This document shows positions 7,937 through 14,992 of a stretch of DNA of 64,000 bases, piece after piece (the stretch's first letter is position 1; the number at the start of each line of letters is the position of its first letter). Below the pieces are notes generated by a model, which made no database searches, was not told where the DNA came from, and saw nothing but the letters and a program-made list of their open reading frames with translations. This stretch comes from Oerskovia douganii (GTDB lineage: Bacteria > Actinomycetota > Actinomycetes > Actinomycetales > Cellulomonadaceae): positions 1 through 64,000 of the forward strand of contig NZ_JACSPN010000014.1 in assembly GCF_015142735.1 (NCBI RefSeq), given 5' to 3'. Made by a program: the position numbers and the translations under genes.

Positions 7937-8332
7937 TCAGGGCTCGCGGGGGTCGAGGCGGAACGTCGCCTCGACCGCGTCGGGGCCCGTCACGGTGCCC
8001 ACGATCGCCGGTCCGTGGCGGTCGTACTTCGCGTGGTAGGCGGCCGTGACGGCATCGTCCACCGCGTCGTCGGGCTCGACGAACGTGACGTCCTTCTCGA
8101 CCCCGCCGGCGCGGACCCGGCCGCGCGGGTCGGCGAGCGCGCGCCGGAACCAGCCGTTGCCGCGGCCGTAGGCCGAGCGGACGTAGACGTCGTCGCCCAC
8201 GCGGACGACCCAGATCGTCACGAACGGGCGCAGGCTCCCGTCGGGGCGCAGCGAGGACACCTGGAGCTCCTCGGCCCGGCCGACCCGTTCCAGCTCGTCG
8301 TCGGTCCAGGCGGTGGTCGTCGATCCCGTCAT
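7937..8332 (-). CDS. DUF2255 family protein
   Basis: A 131-aa soluble protein resembling the DUF2255 family, which is distantly related to small split-barrel flavin or F420-binding proteins. Features include LRPFVTIWVVRVGDDVYVRS followed by GWFRRAL and a YHAKYDRHG motif near residues 95-105. The natural reaction is unknown. It is the last minus-strand gene after the van-like operon, with a 90-base gap to the response regulator. It could be read from the same transcript or its own promoter; I see no hairpin in the gap. Confidence 0.75.
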   Translation of the reverse strand: MTGSTTTAWTDDELERVGRAEELQVSSLRPDGSLRPFVTIWVVRVGDDVYVRSAYGRGNGWFRRALADPRGRVRAGGVEKDVTFVEPDDAVDDAVTAAYHAKYDRHGPAIVGTVTGPDAVEATFRLDPREP

Positions 8333-8422
8333 GGCTGCTCCTCGGTCCGTGGGGCGGTGGGTCCCGTCGCTGGGACTGCGTCCAACGTACGTCCGAACCG
8401 GCCCGGACGTGCGGTGCGACCG

Positions 8423-9112
8423 TCAGGGGGCCCGGCTCTCGCGCCCGACCAGGCGGTGCTCGTGCGCGTAGACGACGACCTGCACGCGGTCGCGCAGGTC
8501 GAGCTTGCGCAGGACCGAGCCGACGTGCGTCTTGACGGTCGACTCGCTCACGTACAGGCGCGCCCCGATCTCTGCGTTCGAGAGCCCGGCCGCCACGAGG
8601 GTCAGCACGCTGCGCTCCTTGGTCGTGAGCGTCCCGACCTCGGGCGGGGTCGGGGTCGCGACGCGGAAGGTGCCGTCGAGAAGGGTCGCGAGCTCCTGGG
8701 GAGCCATGACCGCGCTGCCGGCGTGGACCGTGCGCACGGAGTGCGCGAGCATCTCGGGGCTCGAGTCCTTGAGCAGGAACCCGCTCGCGCCGTAGCGGAT
8801 CGCGGTGGCCGCACGGTCGTCCAGGTCGAAGGTCGTCAGGACGATCACCCGGACCGGTCGGGAGCGGTTCGCCGCCCGGGCCGGCGAGAAGATCTGCCGG
8901 GTGGCCTCGACGCCGTCGAGCACGGGCATGCGGATGTCCATGAGGACCACGTCCGGCGCGAGCTCGTCGACCAGGCGCACGGCCTCCCGGCCGTCGGCGC
9001 CCGTCCCGACGACCCTGATGCCGGGCTGGGCGTCGAGGATGACGCCGACGCCCTGCCGGAACAGCGCCTGGTCGTCGACGAGCAGGACGCGGACGTCCTC
9101 GGCGGTGGTCAT
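8423..9112 (-). CDS. NarL/LuxR-type response regulator
   Basis: A 229-aa two-component regulator. The receiver domain spans about residues 5-125, with acidic pair Asp13-Asp14 and phosphoacceptor Asp59 in DVVLMDIRMP. It is followed by a LuxR helix-turn-helix (about 160-220) with the hallmark LSNAEIGARLYVSESTVKTH. Its partner kinase is encoded 45 bases upstream, and both follow a D,D-dipeptidase, racemase and ligase on the same strand. It probably controls that cell-wall precursor operon, although classic VanR regulators are OmpR-type, not NarL-type. Confidence 0.93.
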   Translation of the reverse strand: MTTAEDVRVLLVDDQALFRQGVGVILDAQPGIRVVGTGADGREAVRLVDELAPDVVLMDIRMPVLDGVEATRQIFSPARAANRSRPVRVIVLTTFDLDDRAATAIRYGASGFLLKDSSPEMLAHSVRTVHAGSAVMAPQELATLLDGTFRVATPTPPEVGTLTTKERSVLTLVAAGLSNAEIGARLYVSESTVKTHVGSVLRKLDLRDRVQVVVYAHEHRLVGRESRAP

Positions 9113-9157
9113 GCTGCTCCTTCTGTTCGGTGCGTACCGGGTCGCGGTGGGGGGTGC

Positions 9158-10465
9158 TCAGCCCAGGGGGAGGGAGGCGGTCGCGGTGAACGCCGTGCCG
9201 TCGTCCTGCGCAGGAGCGGTGTGGACGGCCAGCCGGCCGCCGACGGCGTCCAGCCGGTGACGCAGCCCCTCGATCCCGCGGCCACCGGGCACCCGCTCGG
9301 CGTCGGGGGCGACGAGGTTGGTCACGGTGATGCTCAGGCGCGGCACCCCGGCCGACCCGTCCGGCCAGTCGCGGCGGATGCCGACCGGTCGGTCGCGTCG
9401 GCCGTGCCTGAGGGCGTTGGTGAGCATCTCCTGCAGGGCCCGGAAGGCGACCGTGTGGTGCTCGACGGTCAGGTCGCGGGGGGTTCCGGACTCGAGGTCC
9501 TCGACCTGGACGCCCGTCGAGCGGACGTCGTCGATCAGGGTCTGCAGGCTCCCCGCGGGGAGCGCCCCGGTGTGGACGGGTGCGCTCGCGTCGGCGGGTG
9601 TCCCGGTCGCTCCGAGGACCGCGCGCACGTCGCGCAGCGACTGGCGTGCCGACCCAGCGACGTTCGCCAGGGCCCGCTTGGTCGCCTCGGGGTCGTCGTC
9701 GGCGAGGTACTGCGCGGACTCTGCCTGGGCGAGGATCACCGCGAGCGAGTGCCCGACGACGTCGTGCACGTCGCGTGCCAGCCTCGCCTGCCCGGACCGC
9801 AGCCGGGCGATCTCGGTCGCGCGCGCCTCCTCGTCCCGGGCACGGTCGCGCGCCCGGAGCGCGGCGCGCTCCTCCTCCTGGGACCGTCGGGTGCTCTCCC
9901 GGCCACGCAGCACGAGGCCGAGGAACCAGGGCAGGAGGAAGAACGCGAGCGACCCGAACCCGATCAGCGCCGGACCGACGAGCTGCCCGGAGCGGGGGCT
10001 CAGCAGGATCCGCAGCGCGTCGCTCAGGGACGGGATGCTGCCCGTGGCGAGGTAGGAGAAGGCGAAGACGGGGGCGAAGGGCAGGGCGATCCCGCTGAGC
10101 CACAGCACGAGGGTCGACCCGTGGCGCGAGGTCCCGTAGGCGACGACCAGCAGCGCGAGCTGTGTCAGGAGCAGGTCCGCGCCCGTCACGACCTGGAAGA
10201 GGCCGGTCGCCAGGAGCGCCAGGAGCGCGAGGCCGGGGGCTCGGCGCGAGAGCCCGCACGCCGCGGCGCTCCCGAGGACGACCGCGACGTTCGCGAGGAA
10301 CCTGGTGTCGACGCCCGCGCTGTAGGAGAGGATCTCGACCGCACCGAGGACCGCCACGAGCAGCCCGCCGACGACGTCGGGCAGCACGGGGTGCGCGCTG
10401 CGGTGCACGGGCTGGGGCGCTCGGTGGGCGGAGGTCACCACGAGATGGTCCCGCACGTTCGTCAT
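9158..10465 (-). CDS. NarL-group sensor histidine kinase
   Basis: A 435-aa membrane kinase. The first ~190 residues hold several hydrophobic helices with no large extracellular domain, so an intramembrane-sensing design is likely. The HisKA_3 dimerisation region carries His234 in LARDVHDVVGHS, and the C-terminal HATPase_c domain ends with GGRGIEGLRHRLDAVGG. The ATG at 10465 follows the ligase stop by 25 bases, and the regulator follows its own stop by 45. Cell-envelope stress, perhaps lipid II or an antibiotic bound to it, is a guess based only on the neighbours. Confidence 0.92.
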   Translation of the reverse strand: MTNVRDHLVVTSAHRAPQPVHRSAHPVLPDVVGGLLVAVLGAVEILSYSAGVDTRFLANVAVVLGSAAACGLSRRAPGLALLALLATGLFQVVTGADLLLTQLALLVVAYGTSRHGSTLVLWLSGIALPFAPVFAFSYLATGSIPSLSDALRILLSPRSGQLVGPALIGFGSLAFFLLPWFLGLVLRGRESTRRSQEEERAALRARDRARDEEARATEIARLRSGQARLARDVHDVVGHSLAVILAQAESAQYLADDDPEATKRALANVAGSARQSLRDVRAVLGATGTPADASAPVHTGALPAGSLQTLIDDVRSTGVQVEDLESGTPRDLTVEHHTVAFRALQEMLTNALRHGRRDRPVGIRRDWPDGSAGVPRLSITVTNLVAPDAERVPGGRGIEGLRHRLDAVGGRLAVHTAPAQDDGTAFTATASLPLG

Positions 10466-10490
10466 CGCTCGCGCCGACGTGTCGCGGGCG

Positions 10491-11552
10491 TCACGCCGCG
10501 CCCCTCGTCCGGAGGGAGGTGCGGGGCGCCCGGAGGGCCCCGAGGACGAGCTGCTCGACCAGCTCCTCGTAGGGCAGGCCGATCGTGGCGAACATCTTCG
10601 GCACCTGCGAGGTCGGGGTCATGCCGGGCATCGTGTTGACCTCGTTGAGCACCAGGCCGTGCCCGGCGGACAGGAAGAAGTCGAAGCGGGCGACGCCCCG
10701 GCAGCCGAGGGCGTCGAACAGGGCGAGGGCGGCATCGCGCAGCGCGGTGCGCTGCGCCGGGGAGACCGGTGCGGGGAGGAGGAAGGACGGGTCGGCCTCG
10801 TACTTGTCGGCGGTGTCGAACACGCTGCCGGCCGCGACCTCGATCTCGAGGGGAGGGCCGACCATCCTCGAGCCGTCCGCCGTCTCGAGGACCGCGATGT
10901 CGACCTCCCGGCCGACCACGAAGTCCTCGAGCAGCACCCGGGGGTCGAGCAGACCGGCCCGGGCGACGGCCTCGTGCAGCCCGGCGTCGTCGTGCGCGAC
11001 GCTCACCCCGTGGCTCGATCCCGATGCGACCGGCTTGACCACGACGGGGTACGTCCGGTCGGCGGGCAGGGGGTCGCCCGCGTCGACGAGCCCACCTCCG
11101 GCGACCGCGATGCCGAGCTCACGTGCCACGAGCTTGGTGGCCCACTTGTCCATGGCGAGCGCCCCGCCACGGACTCCCGACCCGACGTACGGGACCCCGG
11201 CGAGGTCGAGCAGGGCGGCCAGGGTGCCGTCCTCCCCGCGGGGGCCGTGGACCGCGGGGAAGACGGCGTCGCACCTGCCGAGCACCGCGACGGCCGCGGC
11301 GAGACTCTCGGCGACCCCCTCGCCGAGCGCCCCCTGCGGGTCGCGCCACCGGCCGTCCCTCCCGATCGTCAGGCGCACGACGGTGACGTCGCGCGCCTCG
11401 AGCGCTGCGGCGACGGATCGTGCGGTCGCGAGGGACACGTCGTGCTCGCAGCTCTGCCCCCCGCCGAGCACGGCGACGCGCAGGCGGGACGGCGCACCCT
11501 CTGCGCGGGCCGTCGCGGGGCGGACGGGGGAGTCGTGGCTCGTGGTTCGCAT
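10491..11552 (-). CDS. D-alanine--D-X ligase (Ddl/Van family)
   Basis: A 353-aa ATP-grasp ligase that joins D-Ala to D-Ala or another D-residue for peptidoglycan. The N-terminal domain has SCEHDVSLATARS, with the conserved Glu. The centre has VVKPVASGSSHGVS (nucleotide loop). The omega-loop region reads FDTADKYEADPSF, keeping the Lys-Tyr pair found in D-Ala-D-Ala and D-Ala-D-Ser ligases rather than the His of D-lactate ligases. The C-terminal motif is LNEVNTMPGMTPTSQVP, where Gln replaces the Leu or Met of housekeeping Ddl and the Arg of VanC/VanA types. Start ATG 11552 shares one base with the racemase stop (TGATG). Acceptor specificity is undecided. Confidence 0.85.
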   Translation of the reverse strand: MRTTSHDSPVRPATARAEGAPSRLRVAVLGGGQSCEHDVSLATARSVAAALEARDVTVVRLTIGRDGRWRDPQGALGEGVAESLAAAVAVLGRCDAVFPAVHGPRGEDGTLAALLDLAGVPYVGSGVRGGALAMDKWATKLVARELGIAVAGGGLVDAGDPLPADRTYPVVVKPVASGSSHGVSVAHDDAGLHEAVARAGLLDPRVLLEDFVVGREVDIAVLETADGSRMVGPPLEIEVAAGSVFDTADKYEADPSFLLPAPVSPAQRTALRDAALALFDALGCRGVARFDFFLSAGHGLVLNEVNTMPGMTPTSQVPKMFATIGLPYEELVEQLVLGALRAPRTSLRTRGAA

Positions 11553-12727
11553 CAGTGGTCCTCCTCGACGTGGTGGCGCTCGACGCGGGGGCCGATGCCG
11601 GTGACGATCTCGTGCTCGATGGTCCGGGCCCAGCCGGCCCAGTCGCGTGCGGTGGGCTCGCCGTCGTCCCCCGGGCCGAGGACGACGGCGACGTCCCCGG
11701 CGGCCACGGGCAGTGCTCCCACGTCGACGACCACCTGGTCCATGGACACGAGGCCGACGACGGGGCAGCGATGGCCGTGCAGCAGGACCGACGCGCGTCC
11801 GGTCGTGATCCGGGGGATGCCGTCGGCGTACCCGACCGGAAGCAGGGCGAGCCGGGTGGCGCGGGCCAGGACGTGCGCGTCGCCGTACCCGACGCGCCGG
11901 CCCGCCGCAGCCTCGCGGACCCCGACGACCGGGGCGAGCAGGGTCAGGGCAGGGCGCAACGTGGCGGCGGGGCCGACGGGAACGCCGACGGGGGCGATGC
12001 CGACGAGCCCCGCGCCGACCCGGCACATGTCGAGGCGTGCGCGGGGGTCGTGCAGGGCCGCGTCCGTGCCGCCCAGGTGCCGGACCGTCGGCGACAGCCC
12101 TGCGGAGCGGGCGACCCGGGTCGCCCGCTCGAAGCGGTCCAGGTCCGCGGTCGCGGTCGGGCGTCCGGCGCGGTCGGCGCACCCCAGGTGCCCCATGAGA
12201 CCGCGGACCACGACGTCGCCCGCGGCCTCGGCGGCACCCGCCTCGGCGCACAGCCGACCCCAGGTCTCCTCCTCGGCCCCGTCGCGCGACATCCCGATGT
12301 CGGCGTGCAGGTGGATCGTCGCCGTGGTCCCCGTGCGCCGGGCCGCGTCGACGACCGCACGCAGGTGACCGGGGCTCGGGACGGCGACGTCGACCCTGGC
12401 CCGGAGCGCGTCCCCGAAGTCGGCCGCCGGGGAGTTGAGCCAGCTCAGGACCGGGACGTCGATGCCTGCGTGCCGCAGGAGGACGGCCTCCGCGATCGAG
12501 GTGACCCCCAGCGCGCTCGCCCCGCCGGCGAGCGCCGCCCGGGCCAGGGCGAGGGCACCGTGCCCGTAGCCGTCGGCCTTGACCACGGCCATGACGGGAG
12601 TCCTGGTGGCGCGGACGACCGCGCAGGTGTTCGCACGCAGGGCGCCGACGTCGACGAGCGCGGTGGGGCGGCTCACGGCGGGTGGGCGGCGGGTCGTGCG
12701 AGGTGGCCGCAGCAGGTCGGTGCTCAT
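11552..12727 (-). CDS. alanine-racemase-family PLP enzyme
   Basis: A 391-aa soluble fold-type III racemase. The PLP lysine is in VVKADGYGHG (about residue 49), a RVGYGDAH segment supplies the Tyr265-equivalent, VGYADG and VSMDQVVVD are present, and the C-terminal beta domain is complete. The position equal to Tyr354 of Bacillus Alr (usual motif TI-YE) reads TIEHE here, so the tyrosine is replaced by histidine. In serine racemases of the VanT type this site is Asn, and changes here are known to widen specificity. There is no membrane domain as in VanT. ATG 12727 overlaps the dipeptidase stop by four bases. Confidence 0.9.
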   Translation of the reverse strand: MSTDLLRPPRTTRRPPAVSRPTALVDVGALRANTCAVVRATRTPVMAVVKADGYGHGALALARAALAGGASALGVTSIAEAVLLRHAGIDVPVLSWLNSPAADFGDALRARVDVAVPSPGHLRAVVDAARRTGTTATIHLHADIGMSRDGAEEETWGRLCAEAGAAEAAGDVVVRGLMGHLGCADRAGRPTATADLDRFERATRVARSAGLSPTVRHLGGTDAALHDPRARLDMCRVGAGLVGIAPVGVPVGPAATLRPALTLLAPVVGVREAAAGRRVGYGDAHVLARATRLALLPVGYADGIPRITTGRASVLLHGHRCPVVGLVSMDQVVVDVGALPVAAGDVAVVLGPGDDGEPTARDWAGWARTIEHEIVTGIGPRVERHHVEEDH

Positions 12728-13362
12728 GCCGCGGTCGCCAGCCCGGCGGGCCCGTAGAGCGCGTACCGCGCCCCCGTGGCGAGCGCCCAGTACCGGTCGC
12801 CGTAGCTCCAGTGCCACCACTCCGTGGGGTAGTTGACGAGCCCGACCTGCCCCAGGGCCGCCGCCAGCAGCTCGCGGTGCGCGCGGGCCTGCCGCGAGAT
12901 GCCGGGGGCGTCGAAGTAGCAGGCGCCGCCGCTCTCCTCGGGGGTCGCGTCCAGGGGGCACCCCATGTCGAGCTCATGGCCGCGGGAGTCGACCAGCGTC
13001 ACGTCGACCGCCGCGCCGGCCACGTGCGGCGCGACGTCCAGGGGGGCGACGTAGCGGCTCGAGAGCGCGGCCACCTGCTCCGGGTCGAGGTGCGGGTGGT
13101 GGGCACGCAGCGACGCGCCGTAGCGCGCGATGATCGCGTGCTGCGCCGCGACCGGCCGGTAGCCCTCGGACAGCGCCAGGCGCAGCCCGCCCGGGAGCGA
13201 GCGCTGCGCGGCGAGCAGACGGTCGGCGAGGCCCGCGCGGACGTGGCGCGCCGTGGGGCAGGCGGGGCCGTCGATCCAGGTGAGCTCGACGAGCGGCTCG
13301 CCGGTGTCGCGGACCGGCACGCGCCGGACCTGGGGGTCGCTGATCAGGGTGGGCTGGGGCAT
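12724..13362 (-). CDS. VanX-type D-alanyl-D-alanine dipeptidase (peptidase M15D)
   Basis: A 212-aa zinc dipeptidase. By eye the residues match VanX: Arg69 in GYRP, zinc ligands His113 and Asp120 in APHVAGAAVD, catalytic Glu181 and ligand His184 in EWWHW. VanX itself uses Arg71, His116, Asp123, Glu181 and His184. No signal peptide is present, so like VanX it should act on cytoplasmic D-Ala-D-Ala. It is the first gene of the racemase-ligase-kinase-regulator operon. The ATG at 13362 has no Shine-Dalgarno sequence. Alternative role: recycling of D-Ala-D-Ala from wall turnover. Confidence 0.87.
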   Translation of the reverse strand: MPQPTLISDPQVRRVPVRDTGEPLVELTWIDGPACPTARHVRAGLADRLLAAQRSLPGGLRLALSEGYRPVAAQHAIIARYGASLRAHHPHLDPEQVAALSSRYVAPLDVAPHVAGAAVDVTLVDSRGHELDMGCPLDATPEESGGACYFDAPGISRQARAHRELLAAALGQVGLVNYPTEWWHWSYGDRYWALATGARYALYGPAGLATAA

Positions 13363-13435
13363 GGCTCGACGCTAGGTCGCGGGCCGTCGGCGCGGCCTCC
13401 ACCTCAGGTACCGGTGACCGGCCCGGGAGGTCCGT

Positions 13436-13452
13436 CCGTGGTCCGACCACGG
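13436..13452. promoter_or_regulatory. palindrome upstream of the van-like operon
   Basis: Arms CCGTGGTC (13436-13443) and GACCACGG (13445-13452) around one central C lie 74-90 bases before the dipeptidase start, where an activator would bind. No other palindrome of this quality lies in the 195-base gap. The link to the operon's NarL-type regulator is inference. Confidence 0.4.
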
Positions 13453-13558
13453 GGTGACGCCAGGGCTGGTGCCGTGCGTCGTGCCCCTCGCGCTGCGACC
13501 GGGGCCGCGGCCGGAGGGGGGCCCGACGACGCGACGTGCGCGCCGCCGTCGGGCCCGG

Positions 13559-14389
13559 TCAGCGGTGGGCCGCCACGTCCCGCGCGTCGCGGGGGCTCGA
13601 CGCGCGGGCCTCCGTCGCGGTGCGGACCGAGGCCCAGACGAGCACGCCGAGCCCCGCCCCGAGGACCGGGTAGGTGGCGGCGAGGCGGGCGAGCGAGAAG
13701 ACGGTCACGGCGTGGTCCGTCGCGAGGAGGCGCACGACCGCGCCGACCATCCCGACCACGGCCCCGGTGCCCGCCGCGACCACCGCGGAGCGCAGGTGCC
13801 GGGGGTGGGGCACGGGTTCGGCGCGGCGCCACCAGCGCACCGTGAGGACCGCGATCGTCACGAACCCCAGGAGCGAGCTCCCGTGCTGGAGGTACTTGTA
13901 GAGCACGACGCCCGCGACGGGGGTGCGCAGGACGTCCCAGGTCTGGACGGCCGTCCCTCGCAGGTGCGTGAAGTCGTCCCAGAGGATGTGGGTGAGCGTC
14001 CCGGCCACGGCGAACCCGACGACTGCGCCCGCGACGACCAGCGGTCCCGCGACCCGGGGAGACGTGCCCTGGTCCGTGCCGCCGGGCGGGGCGGACCGCC
14101 GGGGGAGGGCGGCCAGGAACGGCCCCCGCACGACCAGGACCCACAGCGCCGTGAAGGCGACGGCGAGGGCCAGGTCCACGGTCACGGCGCCCAGCAGGCG
14201 GTGCGTGGGGTGCGCGAGCTCGTCCGTCCCGGGGAGCAGGACGTCGAGGAAGAGGGGAGCGTCGGGCACCATCGCGCCGACCGCGAAGGCAGGCAGGGCC
14301 CAGAGCAGCAGGTTCGGGGGGAGCGCACGTCGCGCACGGCGGCCTGCGAGGGGGAGGGACACCAGGGCGTGGACGGGCGTGTACGGCAC
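13559..14389 (-). CDS. DUF4184 family membrane protein
   Basis: A hydrophobic protein with about six to seven membrane helices and the N-terminal motif PYTPVHALVSLPL, the DUF4184 signature (normally MPFT-xHAxAVLPL). Further family features are the MVPDAPLF and GTLTHILWDDFTH segments, with His and Asp pairs reminiscent of membrane hydrolase-like domains. Function is unknown. I prefer GTG at 14389 (276 aa) because the family starts exactly there and AGGA lies eight bases upstream; ATG at 14398 or 14464 are alternatives. It stands alone between the van-like operon and the small helical protein. Confidence 0.75.
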   Translation of the reverse strand: MPYTPVHALVSLPLAGRRARRALPPNLLLWALPAFAVGAMVPDAPLFLDVLLPGTDELAHPTHRLLGAVTVDLALAVAFTALWVLVVRGPFLAALPRRSAPPGGTDQGTSPRVAGPLVVAGAVVGFAVAGTLTHILWDDFTHLRGTAVQTWDVLRTPVAGVVLYKYLQHGSSLLGFVTIAVLTVRWWRRAEPVPHPRHLRSAVVAAGTGAVVGMVGAVVRLLATDHAVTVFSLARLAATYPVLGAGLGVLVWASVRTATEARASSPRDARDVAAHR

Positions 14390-14680
14390 GCGGCACATCC
14401 TGGCAGCGGTCGGTCGGCGCCGCTGCCACGTCTCGTGGTGTGCTCGGGGTTCGACGTCGGGCATCTCACACTTTTCGGATGTTTCCCCGCGACGAGTAGA
14501 AATAGTGTGCCAAGCGGCGACCTTCACTCAGCTCACCCAGCAACCCGACTCACCACCAGCAGGGACGAGCACAGGCCGGCCCCACGTCCGTCCCAGCCGT
14601 GGAAGGAGGCGCCCGACGGCGGTAGTTTCGCTAGGACGGGGCACCCGTCCCGTGACGGACCTGGCGCAAGGGAGCCGAGC

Positions 14681-14887
14681 ATGGGGATCGACGAGGCGAA
14701 GGACAAGGCAGCAGCCGCAGGCGACGAGGCCAAGGAAGGGCTGGGGGGACTGGTCGACAAGGCCAAGGGCTTCCTGACCGACGACAAGATCGACGAGGTC
14801 GCCGACAAGATCAAGGGATTCACGCCCGACTCGGTCGACGGGCACGTCGACGCCCTGGCCGAGAAGGCCAAGGAAGCGAACGACTGA
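14681..14887 (+). CDS. small hydrophilic helical protein (CsbD/MT0933-antitoxin-like)
   Basis: A 68-aa protein made almost entirely of charged, alanine-rich helix (MGIDEAKDKAAAAGDEAKEG, then KAKGFLTDDKIDEVADKIKG). The pattern is like CsbD-type stress proteins and the MT0933-like antitoxin family. No partner toxin is next to it, so a general stress or LEA-like role is as likely. ATG at 14681 has AGGGAG seven bases upstream. A hairpin follows at 14932-14955 before thrS, so it is probably a separate transcript. Confidence 0.7.
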   Translation: MGIDEAKDKAAAAGDEAKEGLGGLVDKAKGFLTDDKIDEVADKIKGFTPDSVDGHVDALAEKAKEAND

Positions 14888-14931
14888 CGGGGCAGGAACG
14901 CACGCGACCTGCCGAGGTCGGTAACATCGAG

Positions 14932-14955
14932 GGGTGCCACCGTCTGGTGGCGCCC
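14932..14955 (+). terminator. hairpin between the small protein and thrS
   Basis: A 10-bp stem (14932-14941 with 14946-14955, one G-T pair, 4-nt loop) is followed by TTT. It lies 45 bases after the small-protein stop and 38 before the thrS start. It may end the upstream transcript or attenuate thrS. No T-box specifier or leader peptide is visible. Confidence 0.55.
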
Positions 14956-14992
14956 TTTCCACTGCCCTCTCGAGCCGCTAGGAGCGCGCACC

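Noticed and set aside
14467-14509. CACACT...AGTGTG inverted arms in the gap before the small helical protein
   Set aside because: Arms are only 6 bp and 31 bases apart; too weak to call an operator.
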